64,000 nucleotides of DNA from Oleiphilus sp. (GCA_006212045.1 PZPK01000015.1:39295-103294), one strand, 5' to 3'; counted from the stretch's first letter, positions 1 through 8,095 are shown. The notes: generated by a model from the sequence alone, not told the origin. Program-made: numbers and translations.

Positions 1-49
1 GCTTCAAATGCATTTATCAAGCGCATAGTGAATTAAGGGACATTGAATA

Positions 50-328
50 ATGAAACTGACTTTAAATGCGAAGTTACTGGGCGTTTTGCATGCGATGCAA
101 ACTAAACGGTCACTGTTGATCACAGAAGCAGAACTCGGTCTTGTCGAAGACTGGTCCAAATCGCTTAATGATTATTATAAGGGGCTTCCAAGCGAATTGG
201 TTGAAGGCCTTGGCTTAAAGAGAAACCGGCATTGTTATCGGGCAATAGAGTGTTTTGATGTTCCTCAAGAATGGCTCGAAGCAAAACAGGATATGTTGGG
301 GCAGTTTAGCTTTGCGTATCCCGGGTAA
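50..328 (+). CDS. Small hypothetical protein (92 aa)
   Basis: Begins at an ATG preceded by AAGGGAC at good spacing. The product is 92 residues, soluble and mixed charge, with no signal peptide, membrane segment or motif that I recognise. It is the first of the run of short plus-strand genes that fills the next 14 kb. Function unknown. Confidence 0.6.
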   Translation: MKLTLNAKLLGVLHAMQTKRSLLITEAELGLVEDWSKSLNDYYKGLPSELVEGLGLKRNRHCYRAIECFDVPQEWLEAKQDMLGQFSFAYPG

Positions 329-450
329 CGCTCTACCTTCCGCTTCTGGACTGCTACAGCAAGTTTTGCCCGGCCTTTGTGCGAATGTTGAGGGAAAATG
401 AATCGCCCACTCTCCCCCGAAGTAGTGGCAACCACACACTGATTCCCGAA

Positions 451-483
451 TTGAATTTTCCTTCTTATCTACCGCGGTATGCT
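451..483 (+). promoter_or_regulatory. Repeated leader/promoter, copy 1
   Basis: Contains TTGAATTTTCC, a pyrimidine stretch, ACCGCGG and a TATGCT box at 478-483, about 70 bases before the next gene. TTTCCT lies 15 bases upstream of the box, the same spacing as at 1241-1267 and 3323-3349. The recurrence suggests a promoter; the transcription start is inferred. Confidence 0.5.
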
Positions 484-555
484 GTTCTTAATGAGTTCAG
501 CGCGGCGTTGTAGTCAGTGCTGATGTTCAACGTAATCTAACGAAAAGGGTGTGTT

Positions 556-831
556 ATGTGGGAATGGTTGATTGAAATCGGTGCGGGACCGTTATTTGCG
601 GGAACGCTTGTGGTGAAGTTTTTCCAAGCACTCTACGCTAAATCACAACGTTTGTGGAAATTGGCTGCGTGGGGGACGCTGACTGCCGTGATTGTCTTTT
701 CACCAATCATTGTTTTTCTATTTAGCAAGCCGATTGCGTGTTCGTTGATCACTGTATGGTTATGTATTGGGATGAGCCTTGCTGTCAGCATGTACTGCGT
801 ACGCGTCTATTATTGGGTGAGAAATACCTGA
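556..831 (+). CDS. Small inner-membrane protein (91 aa)
   Basis: ATG follows AAAAGGG. The protein has hydrophobic stretches at about residues 12-24, 37-56 and 60-83, so two or three membrane helices with a short basic loop. No family recognised. The following reading frame starts before or at its end, so the two may be translationally coupled. Confidence 0.55.
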   Translation: MWEWLIEIGAGPLFAGTLVVKFFQALYAKSQRLWKLAAWGTLTAVIVFSPIIVFLFSKPIACSLITVWLCIGMSLAVSMYCVRVYYWVRNT

Positions 832-1148
832 TTATTTCTTTATGCGAGAGAAAATCAACCATCGTTAGGTTCGTCAACATCATTACTCGCGCTCAATTTT
901 TTGTAGAGCCCGTTGGATTTGACCTTAATGATCCTGATGACGATTTTGACTACGATTACTACGTTATCAGCGTATCAAATACCGGGAAGGATACCTTCGC
1001 TTACATTTCAATTCGAATTGATTTCAGTGAATGCAAATACTGGGTTTGCGCAGGTGATGGCTATTACATTATTGGCCAAAAAAGATCGCTGGAGTGTGAC
1101 TATGAAAGTCTATTGACTGGGTTGTTAAAAGGACTGCTCGACGCCTAA
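813..1148 (+). CDS. Acidic hypothetical protein, start uncertain
   Basis: This frame overlaps the end of the preceding membrane-protein gene. Its later part (acidic DPDDDFDYDYY region, then a beta-rich stretch with two cysteines) looks like real protein. I see no ATG with a good ribosome site after 831; a TTG at 813 is one option. A frameshift that fuses it to the upstream membrane protein is another. Function unknown. Confidence 0.35.
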   Translation: MGEKYLIISLCERKSTIVRFVNIITRAQFFVEPVGFDLNDPDDDFDYDYYVISVSNTGKDTFAYISIRIDFSECKYWVCAGDGYYIIGQKRSLECDYESLLTGLLKGLLDA

Positions 1149-1188
1149 CTGCAAAGGTTGGAAGTAGGCGATACAGCCCCTCTTTGAA

Positions 1189-1270
1189 GGCATTGCAAAC
1201 ACTGAAGTGTTAGTCGGCTATTGCAGTTTTCATAATTAAATTTCCTTTTTCTCTACCGCGATATGATTGT
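1189..1270 (+). promoter_or_regulatory. Repeated leader/promoter, copy 2
   Basis: About 80 bases closely resemble 3267-3350: a GCATTGCAAAC...TGAAGTG...CTATTGCAG stretch, then AATTAAATTTCC, a T-rich tract, ACCGCG and TATGAT at 1262-1267. It precedes the 119-aa gene. The paired copies show duplication of a whole leader, not only of a -10 box. Confidence 0.5.
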
Positions 1271-1354
1271 GCAGTCGATGAACGAAGCACTGCTTGTAGT
1301 TTTAGCCGTGTTTCGTAGAGATCATATTCTGAACCCGTTTGGAGGCACGATATT

Positions 1355-1714
1355 ATGTCATTTGAATCAGCTAAAAGTCAGATTGAATCGTCAGGGAAAC
1401 TAGCCGAGCTTGCGACTAAAGCAGTTGGTGATATGGGTGACATTTTCTGGGATGCAGCTGATCATGGTGAAACCGACAACTTGCCGGAAGATATTGCTGA
1501 AGAATGCGTCAGAAGCGCGATTCTAGGGGGCTTGAAGGACTTTTTCGATTCCCAGGAGCGTAATGATCGAAGCGCTTCCATCGCGTATCAGAAAGAATCG
1601 GCAATCGCGTCTTGCGAGGCCCGTATCGATAATGGCGCAGAATCATCGGAAGCCTTTAACTGGCTTCGTGATGAACTTTCACGGATTGAGGGTGGCGAAG
1701 CAATTTACGACTAG
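1355..1714 (+). CDS. Small acidic hypothetical protein (119 aa)
   Basis: Strong GGAGG ribosome site before ATG. The protein is acidic and mostly helical by composition, with no cysteine motif or membrane segment. No family recognised. Monocistronic, downstream of repeated leader copy 2. Confidence 0.6.
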   Translation: MSFESAKSQIESSGKLAELATKAVGDMGDIFWDAADHGETDNLPEDIAEECVRSAILGGLKDFFDSQERNDRSASIAYQKESAIASCEARIDNGAESSEAFNWLRDELSRIEGGEAIYD

Positions 1715-1802
1715 CGAACGTCAACTGCTAGAGGACACAAATCCCTATTATTAGGGCTGGTATTGGCTCGAATGGTCAATAGCGTTCGGTGATCTTGCAT
1801 TT

Positions 1803-1833
1803 GAATTTGCCTTTTCTTGAACGGGTTATGATT
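1803..1833 (+). promoter_or_regulatory. Repeated leader/promoter, copy 3
   Basis: TTGAATTTGCC, a pyrimidine tract, GAACGGG and TATGAT at 1827-1832 repeat the arrangement of the leaders at 451 and 1235. It lies 55 bases before the next start codon. Confidence 0.45.
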
Positions 1834-1888
1834 GTGTTGTTGGACAGAGTACAGGTTGTTCCAAATGCAGATAAAAGAGGAAAGAAAA

Positions 1889-2056
1889 GTGAGTGACGCA
1901 AATCTTCAGGAAAACGAGTTTTGGCAAACACGAGCGCGGGGCGACAACGATTCTGAATATCAGATTTATCTCGCCTGTGCTGATGATGGCAAGGGTGGCG
2001 ATATCACGCGCGGTGGGGCGCCTCTGAAAAGCTACGAAGAATGGCTGAACTCGTAA
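1889..2056 (+). CDS. Small hypothetical protein (55 aa)
   Basis: I chose GTG at 1889 because GAGGAAAG precedes it at normal spacing; upstream ATGs in frame lie in or beside the promoter box. Short, soluble, acidic. It contains a GDNDSEYQ stretch and a tryptophan near the C-terminus. Function unknown. Confidence 0.5.
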   Translation: MSDANLQENEFWQTRARGDNDSEYQIYLACADDGKGGDITRGGAPLKSYEEWLNS

Positions 2057-2175
2057 ACGTACATCTATAGGTTAAAGCGATTCGTCTACCGTTATCTGCA
2101 AGATATCGACCTGAACATTAATTGGCGTTATCTGAACAACACTAGCAGATTTTCACTTATTAGGGGACTACAAAC

Positions 2176-2385
2176 ATGTTTGCTTTCTATAAATCCGAGA
2201 GTGCGTTCGCTAAGGTTTTCGATCGCACAGAAGACTGGCAAATAACGGATGGAACTGGGCAGTGTGAACGGTGGTTTTCCGTTTGGCGCTTCGACAAGAA
2301 GGCCAGTCTAGAGGCTGCCCTCGAGAGTTACCTTGATGAACATTTTGACGCGAAATTCAATCCTGAAAATCTCGTTATCTGCTAG
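2176..2385 (+). CDS. Small hypothetical protein (69 aa)
   Basis: ATG preceded by AGGGGA. The protein is rich in aromatic residues (three Trp), with an acidic C-terminal half. No known domain seen. It is followed by a 620-base stretch without a clear gene. Confidence 0.55.
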   Translation: MFAFYKSESAFAKVFDRTEDWQITDGTGQCERWFSVWRFDKKASLEAALESYLDEHFDAKFNPENLVIC

Positions 2386-2395
2386 TGCCAGCTTT

Positions 2396-2458
2396 TCTTT
2401 TTATGAATAGTAGTGCTCCAGGCGCTGATGCATCCCCTCCCCTATTGCCCATATTAAC
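2396..2458 (+). repeat. Leader repeat pair, member A
   Basis: About 60 bases (TTTTTATGAATAGTAGTGCT... through CCTATTGCCCA) recur with few changes at 2860-2921. Both begin just downstream of a gene end or a terminator. Member B leads into a TATGAT box and a gene; member A does not obviously do so. Confidence 0.6.
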
Positions 2459-2600
2459 CTCCGGGGATTGGCACTGAGGGAGTCAGGTTTACATCGATGC
2501 GCTCGGTGTCGTTAATAATAAACCGCCACGTATTGGTCTTTATTCTCTTCGGTTAGCCGGTAAAGTACGGGAGGTACGATGTTTGCTCACCTTTAACGAA

Positions 2601-2866
2601 ATGTCAGATATGATATGGATGGTCTTTTGGGTCTATTTGTTCATTCATACGTGGTAGGTTTATACCCGCTCTTACCCTTGTTGACAAGGGTGATCAGAGC
2701 GTATAGCCTGATTTATGTATTGGTGTTGACCCTCTAGCGAAACCAACAGCCTGATTTTCGTAACTGCCATTTGGTATTTTACTCTTCTTTGGTTTTTGCC
2801 TCCTCTTGGCGGCGTTTCTTCAGGTCAGTCTTTACGAACCGGCACGAGTGCCGGTTTTTCTTTTTT
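2601..2866 (+). ncRNA. Candidate structured RNA in a gene-free interval
   Basis: The 2386-3005 interval has no clear gene. It holds a TATGAT box (2609-2614), a strong dyad at 2661-2705 in which an ACCCTTGT/ACAAGGGT stem is enclosed by GCTCT/AGAGC and outer TATAC/GTATA, and a rho-independent terminator at 2836-2866. A transcript of roughly 230 nt would fit. An 18-codon hydrophobic frame (2601-2657) lies near the 5' end but lacks a good ribosome site. Inference from structure only. Confidence 0.35.
2836..2866 (+). terminator. Rho-independent terminator
   Basis: A perfect AACCGGCAC/GTGCCGGTT stem with a GA loop is followed by TTTTCTTTTTT. This is one of the clearest intrinsic terminators in the window. 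Confidence 0.85.
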
Positions 2867-2944
2867 GAATAGTAGTGCTAAGAGGACTGATGCATTCCTT
2901 CCCTTATTGCCCAAATTAAACGTTCTGCTTTCTCGCGGTATGAT
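2860..2944 (+). promoter_or_regulatory. Leader repeat pair, member B, with TATGAT box
   Basis: Repeats 2396-2458 (GAATAGTAGTGCT...TATTGCCCA), then runs into CTCGCGGTATGATGG with a TATGAT box at 2939-2944, some 60 bases before the next gene. Confidence 0.5.
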
Positions 2945-3005
2945 GGTTTAGATTGCTGATTAATGAAGTTCGGCTTCGTCTTTAAAGCGGCAGTAAGGAG
3001 AGAGT

Positions 3006-3236
3006 ATGGAATTCTGTGATTTTAAAACCGCAGTCATTGTAAGTAGGGGAAAACTCTGTGATGAGATTGAACAGGCATTCGACATCATTGAGCAAGACAA
3101 ACTACCTACAGGCTGGAGTTTTGTGGCTACTGGCATATCTGGTGCTGCTGGATTTTATCTTGAATTTGACATTGAGCAACTACCCACGCAAGAGCAACTT
3201 GATGCGGTGAAAGCTTATCTTGAGAGTATTAACTAA
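3006..3236 (+). CDS. Small hypothetical protein (76 aa)
   Basis: ATG after GTAAGGAGAG. Acidic protein with a central Gly/Ala-rich turn (TGISGAAGF) and a helical C-terminus. No family recognised. Confidence 0.55.
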   Translation: MEFCDFKTAVIVSRGKLCDEIEQAFDIIEQDKLPTGWSFVATGISGAAGFYLEFDIEQLPTQEQLDAVKAYLESIN

Positions 3237-3266
3237 GTACCACAATTAGACGATACCAGCCTTTTT

Positions 3267-3350
3267 ATGAGGGCTTGCATACGCCTAAGTGATTGCCAGC
3301 TATTCCAGTCTTTCTAATTGAATTTCCGTTTTTCGCATCACGGTATGCTT
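3267..3350 (+). promoter_or_regulatory. Repeated leader/promoter, copy 4
   Basis: Aligns with 1189-1270 over about 80 bases, including the GTGATTGCCAGCTATTCCAG block, AATTGAATTTCC, the pyrimidine tract and TATGCT at 3344-3349. The two copies drive unrelated small genes. Confidence 0.5.
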
Positions 3351-3419
3351 GTCTTGTTGCTAAACGAAGCGCGACTTGGTGCTTCTTATCTGGCATGCAC
3401 TTGAACGAGGAGTAGCTTA

Positions 3420-3830
3420 ATGGCTCACGATATTAAAGCGAACAAAGAACATGCGGTTGTCAATGTAAGGCTTGCTATCCAGCATACTGATCCGAACGAT
3501 ATTGCAGACGGTCTTAATGAAACACTTCGGGATCAAATCGGTAAGAATTTTATTTCAGATTACGCATTCTACAACACTGACAGCCCGGCACTTGTGAAGG
3601 CGTCTGATGATCCTGAAGAAGGTGAGTTGTTCGCGCAGATACGGACTTACGCTGTGTGCGTCCAGGACTCTGATTACAATGAGCATTGGATAAAAGTCGA
3701 AACTCAGCTTGATCTGGCCGCCATGAGCGAAGATAAGCTGAAAGATAATATTGGCGATTACATTGTTTTTGGTGAGGACGATAGAGTCTTTGTTGGGTGT
3801 GTGGAATCTATGCAAAGAATCCTTATCTAA
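3420..3830 (+). CDS. Hypothetical protein (136 aa)
   Basis: GAGGAG precedes the ATG. Soluble acidic protein with alternating hydrophobic and charged residues and one VCVQDSD stretch. No domain recognised. It sits under repeated leader copy 4. Confidence 0.6.
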   Translation: MAHDIKANKEHAVVNVRLAIQHTDPNDIADGLNETLRDQIGKNFISDYAFYNTDSPALVKASDDPEEGELFAQIRTYAVCVQDSDYNEHWIKVETQLDLAAMSEDKLKDNIGDYIVFGEDDRVFVGCVESMQRILI

Positions 3831-4050
3831 GCAACAACATCCTTGGATAATAAATCTCGTTGTTTGCTCAATGAGATTGTTAGCTTTGTGGACGAAAAAA
3901 AGCCTGTTCATTGTGCCTGAGATTTATTTTCCTTTCCCCGGTAAACCACAATAAATAATTGTCATTCCGCATGAGATTATACCTACAGTCAACTAGCGCA
4001 GGTTGGTTCTGGTGTCGCCTGCACTAACCATTCACTTGCGGGAGCGGATA

Positions 4051-4281
4051 ATGGAACACGCAATCGATCCTTGGAAAGCGTACGAAGATAAGCAAATAAC
4101 GGAGTCTTACGATGCGTATGTGTCGAGCCCTCACTACGCAGGCCTCGTCGAAGAGGCCAGGGCGAAGGGCTATAAGCCTGCTCCGCTCTGGATGCTTCTG
4201 GCCCGCCCAGCGTACGCGGCTGTAATTTATAAGTGGAAGGGCGGGTGCTGGGTCCGATTGGACTACGACACAGGGGAATGA
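4051..4281 (+). CDS. Small hypothetical protein (76 aa)
   Basis: Start chosen at ATG 4051, after GGGAGCGG. The frame extends upstream but without a ribosome site. N-terminal half acidic, C-terminal half aromatic and basic (YKWKGGCWVR). Function unknown. Confidence 0.5.
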   Translation: MEHAIDPWKAYEDKQITESYDAYVSSPHYAGLVEEARAKGYKPAPLWMLLARPAYAAVIYKWKGGCWVRLDYDTGE

Positions 4282-4361
4282 GCCCAGCGTCATCTTGATA
4301 AGTGACAGGTCGTACAGCCGGGAACCAATCGGCGACACTCTATTATGCGAGGACTTAAATT

Positions 4362-4832
4362 GTGAATGAAGTAACCTGGGTTTGTGAGGCATGCAAGACG
4401 GAAAACGTGGATCTTAGATCGGAGACAGCGCTACCGATGTGTGGAGGCTGCGAGAAGCACTTTGATTGGGATGACTTGATTCATGTGTCTGATGACTGTG
4501 ACGCCTATCTGAACGCTGTGGATAAACTATCCAGACAGTGTTTCGCAGGAAGGGCTGCTGTTGATCTGGTGGAAGAGCCAGACGCCGCAGTTCATTCGCT
4601 ACAAGACTCATTCAACAACAACGTCACAGTGGAGGAGGCTCTAAAAAGAGTCCGAAGACTCCAAGCGAAAGAGCTTTGGGGCCACCTCGGTGACATTCCA
4701 ATAGATGTAAATGAACAGATTGAAGAGCCATTCTTACATTTCGCGAAAGGCACTGAGCGATTGGTTATTTGGCACTGGTTCGAAGAGTCATTCGATTTGT
4801 GTCTTGCGAAGCATCTTATGTTCCCAAGCTAA
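4362..4832 (+). CDS. Zinc-ribbon-containing hypothetical protein (156 aa)
   Basis: GTG start after GAGGAC. The first 35 residues hold two CxxC pairs (CEAC at about 8-11, CGGC at about 27-30), a typical zinc-ribbon arrangement. The rest is helical and acidic and is not recognised. Downstream, a different frame stays open to 4980, so the gene may once have been longer. Confidence 0.55.
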   Translation: MNEVTWVCEACKTENVDLRSETALPMCGGCEKHFDWDDLIHVSDDCDAYLNAVDKLSRQCFAGRAAVDLVEEPDAAVHSLQDSFNNNVTVEEALKRVRRLQAKELWGHLGDIPIDVNEQIEEPFLHFAKGTERLVIWHWFEESFDLCLAKHLMFPS

Positions 4833-5022
4833 AGAGGCTTCTGGACTTCGAACCACTGGTGGACCTTTAGGTTGGCATCGCAATGAGAAAATCATATTGC
4901 TGGTTGATGACACAATACGTCTTGTCATAGCAAAGAACCTGGTTGGAGATTGTTATCAGCTGAAAAGGAAATTGGCGTAGCTTCGGTTGGGTGGTCTAAA
5001 GCGACAACAAGGAAGCTGAGGA

Positions 5023-5085
5023 ATGGCGTTAAGTGATGACGAATACAACGAAGTGGAACCAGGAGGTAATTATGTTCAGCAATGA
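5023..5085 (+). CDS. Possible 20-aa leader peptide
   Basis: ATG at 5023 follows GGAAGCTGAGGA, a strong ribosome site. The 20-codon frame ends inside the next gene (start 5072), whose own AGGAGG site lies within it. This is the geometry of translational coupling. Too short to judge by composition. Confidence 0.3.
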   Translation: MALSDDEYNEVEPGGNYVQQ

Positions 5086-5323
5086 AGACAGATCAAACAC
5101 GGCTTGTCACGCAATTGAATTCTTCGCTGCAGAAACCGGTATCAATGATGAGGATAAGGATGACCAGGTCAAAGACTTATTAACAAACCTTCGACACTAC
5201 TGCGACCACAAGGAACTGGATTTTAATGCTCTGGTTGATAGCTCTTATCAAACCTATCTCGTTGAACTTCAAGAAGATCAAGGAGATTGCATTGACGTAT
5301 CTGAAGACGACCAGCAAAGATAA
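5072..5323 (+). CDS. Small acidic hypothetical protein (83 aa)
   Basis: ATG at 5072 has AGGAGG eight bases upstream. Very acidic protein with a DEDKDDQ run. Acidic compact proteins of this size on plasmids sometimes mimic DNA, but nothing here proves that. Function unknown. Confidence 0.55.
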   Translation: MFSNEDRSNTACHAIEFFAAETGINDEDKDDQVKDLLTNLRHYCDHKELDFNALVDSSYQTYLVELQEDQGDCIDVSEDDQQR

Positions 5324-5401
5324 ATGTGGCGGCTATTGTACATTCTTTTGGGGCAACTTAATTAGAAGGTTGGTTAGTTTAACGTCCTGAGATCACTAAA
5401 A

Positions 5402-5533
5402 GTGGACATAGAGCTTATCGCAAGTGGTCTCGCGCAATCACACCTTCATTGGGGTGTCGCAGTGAATAAGTCGAATGATCTTCGAATTACAATAAGTCCT
5501 ATCCAAACTGAGAACGACGGTGAACAGCAATGA
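5402..5533 (+). CDS. Possible 43-aa protein coupled to the next gene
   Basis: A GTG at 5402 opens 43 codons that end in an ATGA overlap with the gene at 5530. The ribosome site is weak; the overlap is the main support. Product soluble, no motif. Confidence 0.3.
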   Translation: MDIELIASGLAQSHLHWGVAVNKSNDLRITISPIQTENDGEQQ

Positions 5534-5946
5534 CAAATACAGTAGCCCTTATTCCTGATGTTCTTGACGAAATCCAGAAAAAACAAATTGGTGTTATCGT
5601 CAGTGATTTATTAGCTGCAAATCAAGCGCTGGATGACCTGGTCACTAGATTGTGTGATCAGTTACAAGTGCAGAATATTGATTCTCCTAGTGCATCACTG
5701 AAGCGCGCTGAAGACCGTATTTCGCTATCAGCAAAAGATCTGATGGCATTTATTGCCGATCATGCTCCCGACTTTGGAATAAAGGCTGAAGATGCGAACA
5801 AAGCTGTGCCAACAAAACGTATTAATTGGCTGTTGGATGTCCATGGTTTGCGTGGGCTAGTTGAGACGAAGTGTTGCATGACAACGTGCGACGGATTGAG
5901 GACGATGGTAAGCAGGGAGTGTCCTATTCAGGTGGCTGGTCAGTAA
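5530..5946 (+). CDS. Hypothetical protein (138 aa)
   Basis: ATG with a weak upstream GACGGTGAA. N-terminal 90 residues look helical; cysteines cluster near the C-terminus (KCCMTTC). No family recognised. Confidence 0.45.
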   Translation: MTNTVALIPDVLDEIQKKQIGVIVSDLLAANQALDDLVTRLCDQLQVQNIDSPSASLKRAEDRISLSAKDLMAFIADHAPDFGIKAEDANKAVPTKRINWLLDVHGLRGLVETKCCMTTCDGLRTMVSRECPIQVAGQ

Positions 5947-5970
5947 CACTAGGCAACGATAAACTTTTCA

Positions 5971-6423
5971 ATGTTCGTTATGATCTTCACTTCCTTGCCT
6001 ACCGGCTGCAAAAAGGCTCTTGTTCAATACTTCGGATTCGAGTGTTTTGACGAGCGGTTCAGGATATTCTTTGATCTGGTTAATTTGTCTGACTTGGATT
6101 GGGAAAAAGCTATACACATTGCAGACCGTGTTTGGAGTGATCGTACATACGAATTAGTCACTGTTCCAGTGGGTCAGGCAAAGCGCTTTATCATGCACCA
6201 TTCGCCAGATTTGGTTTCGCAGTACAGCTCATTTGATCAATACCACTGTGACTATGTTCAAGGAGCGATGCCAAAACATAATGACGCAAGTTGGCCTGTT
6301 TTGGCCTTACCCTCCTGTGGAGAGGCGCTGCTCGACGGGTGGCATAGGTTTCACTCATATGTGGATTCGGGCTTTACCGCAGTTCACTTCATTTTGCTTG
6401 AGGACTGCTCATGCATTGCCTAA
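5971..6423 (+). CDS. ParB/sulfiredoxin-fold-like protein (150 aa)
   Basis: Residues about 115-140 (ALLDGWHRFHSYVDSGF followed by a hydrophobic strand) resemble the DGxHR-x-A-x-x-x-G signature of the ParB N-terminal/sulfiredoxin fold. There is no clear helix-turn-helix, so a full partition ParB is unlikely. The ribosome site is poor and the true start may differ. Could be a nuclease-like or modification protein; inference from one motif. Confidence 0.45.
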   Translation: MFVMIFTSLPTGCKKALVQYFGFECFDERFRIFFDLVNLSDLDWEKAIHIADRVWSDRTYELVTVPVGQAKRFIMHHSPDLVSQYSSFDQYHCDYVQGAMPKHNDASWPVLALPSCGEALLDGWHRFHSYVDSGFTAVHFILLEDCSCIA

Positions 6424-6582
6424 GCAATGAGCTCCTTTGAGGAACGCTTTGCATTTTGTCTGCGTAAAACTCTATAGAGCTACATGATAAGAATTCTTTT
6501 TCCTTAGCCATGGATAATAGGGGTTGTCCAGTCACACTTTAACGGTGTCTGATTTGAATTTGATGCAAGGTAAGGGGCCCCG

Positions 6583-6780
6583 ATGTTTACGTACAACCAA
6601 GTTACAAACTGCTCTTTGAAGAATCGAGAGTTTTGGTCTTTCAGTGCCATGATACAGCTGTACTACTATCGCCAACATAAACGTGTTTATGGTAGTGATT
6701 TTGGATTAACCAAGTCTTACAGGGTGGCTTTCAGGGATAGGATGCACAGTCGCCGTAAGCAGAAGCATCTCAAACAGTAA
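6583..6780 (+). CDS. Small basic hypothetical protein (65 aa)
   Basis: AAGGGG precedes the ATG. The C-terminal third is strongly basic (HSRRKQKHLK), suggesting nucleic-acid contact, but no fold is recognised. Upstream lies TTTTTCCTTAGCCATGGATAAT, a variant of the leader pattern used by its neighbours. Confidence 0.5.
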   Translation: MFTYNQVTNCSLKNREFWSFSAMIQLYYYRQHKRVYGSDFGLTKSYRVAFRDRMHSRRKQKHLKQ

Positions 6781-6822
6781 AAGCCCATCACAGCAATGTC
6801 CAGGTCATTCAGGAGAGCCACT

Positions 6823-6978
6823 ATGAACGATGAACAGGTCAATAAAGCCGTTTCGGCAGTTGAAACACTATCTGAACTCCTTGGCGTCCCCTCAGATGCT
6901 GTTATCGAAAGTCTGGCAGATGTCTGTCCCGAAGATTCGAAGCTGGATCAGATTTACACTGCTATCTATGGAGAATGA
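6823..6978 (+). CDS. Small hypothetical protein (51 aa)
   Basis: ATG at 6823 chosen for the AGGAGA site nine bases upstream. Acidic, all-helical by composition. Followed by a hairpin terminator. Confidence 0.5.
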   Translation: MNDEQVNKAVSAVETLSELLGVPSDAVIESLADVCPEDSKLDQIYTAIYGE

Positions 6979-7009
6979 TCAGTTGGCATACTCCGGTAGT
7001 TGATGCCTT

Positions 7010-7032
7010 GGACCCAGTTACGGTTGGGTCCT
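7010..7032 (+). terminator. Hairpin terminator
   Basis: GGACCCA/TGGGTCC stem with an eight-base loop, shortly after the 51-aa gene. The following T-run is weak, so termination may be partial. Confidence 0.5.
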
Positions 7033-7097
7033 TAGTTCGACTTGATGCGAACTGTCATAATTAGCCGGTATTTGCTCTGTATTCCCTCTCCCTCCCC

Positions 7098-7151
7098 TCC
7101 TTAAATAAGCCAGTAAACAGCCTTTCCCAGTTCATGAGATGATGAGTTTCT
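7098..7151 (+). promoter_or_regulatory. Leader of the TAAATAAGC...ATGAGATGATG type, copy 1
   Basis: CTCCTTAAATAAGC and TTCATGAGATGATGAGTTT recur at 10928-10972 with similar spacing. The GATGATG box resembles the TATGATTG box of the other leaders in this region. It precedes the 128-aa gene. Confidence 0.45.
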
Positions 7152-7242
7152 CGAAACACATTGCGCAGCGGTTTATCGAAATGTTTTCTGGCACCTGAAC
7201 ATACAATGGTGTCTATCAACTACTTGATTCCCGAGGTTAACG

Positions 7243-7629
7243 ATGAATGAACGCACTGTGAAAGGTGTACTAAGTACACTGTTAGAAAGTGTTCAGGACG
7301 TAGCAATATGCTTGTTGAGAGAGGATGGCGATACGGCTGAAGCATGCCAGCTCAAGGGGCTATTGGTGGCTTTGAATAAAGCTGAGGCTTGCGTGAATGG
7401 TATCACGAATGCTGATCTGCGTTTGGTGTCTGAGGCTAGCTTGACGGACAAGGACCGTGCTTCGGGCTACCCCTTGGAAAAGCTGTTGCTGGATCGAAGT
7501 GCCATCAATCACAGTATTGAATCAATGGTATCGAACACGCTTAACGCAAGAACCGATGTGTCGAATATGGTGTATCTTGCTACCGCGCATCTTCCCGCTC
7601 AAACGAGTAAAGACTTGGACGCCGGTTGA
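7243..7629 (+). CDS. Hypothetical protein (128 aa)
   Basis: GAGGT before ATG. Helical soluble protein without recognised motif. Confidence 0.55.
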   Translation: MNERTVKGVLSTLLESVQDVAICLLREDGDTAEACQLKGLLVALNKAEACVNGITNADLRLVSEASLTDKDRASGYPLEKLLLDRSAINHSIESMVSNTLNARTDVSNMVYLATAHLPAQTSKDLDAG

Positions 7630-7690
7630 TTCTCCGGTGCAGGGTCCCAGCAACGAGTATTGATAACACTTAGCATTGAAGGAACTTAGT

Positions 7691-8023
7691 ATGGAATTAT
7701 TGAACGCACTAAAGGCTTGTGACGTCTTTGATATTCAGATTGGTTGGAATGCCGAGACAGAAGACTGCAGGAGGGTTTCTGCTCCTCTGTCTGATCAGAA
7801 TATCTTCTACGGGGACACTAACGAGCCTGAACAGGCTGCCATCGAATTGAGTTGGGGTGATCCGACACACGATGTGCATTCTGTTTATATTGCCGCTTCA
7901 GATCTTGAGCATGCTTCTGTGGAGGATGGCTACTGCACTGTGCAGGGGTACACTGAGGAAGAGCTTCCCGATTTCAAGCAGCCAATGCGGTTTCGTCTTT
8001 CGCGAAGAGTCCCGTTTACGTAA
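7691..8023 (+). CDS. Hypothetical protein (110 aa)
   Basis: ATG at 7691 preferred over an in-frame TTG at 7676 because GAAGGAA is correctly spaced. Acidic, beta-rich, no motif. Confidence 0.55.
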   Translation: MELLNALKACDVFDIQIGWNAETEDCRRVSAPLSDQNIFYGDTNEPEQAAIELSWGDPTHDVHSVYIAASDLEHASVEDGYCTVQGYTEEELPDFKQPMRFRLSRRVPFT

Positions 8024-8095
8024 GCCGCCAGGTTGTGGTTGCTTACACAAATACCAGTCAAATAACTGTTGCTAGAACACAAAGGACTTACTTTG

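Noticed and set aside
4711..4980. A frame overlapping and extending past the zinc-ribbon gene
   Set aside because: Its last 50 codons look protein-like, but there is no usable start. It may be a frameshifted remnant of the zinc-ribbon gene, which cannot be shown here.
5971..6423. True partition ParB for the palindromes at 63.6 kb
   Set aside because: Too short and without a DNA-binding domain, and there is no adjacent ParA gene.
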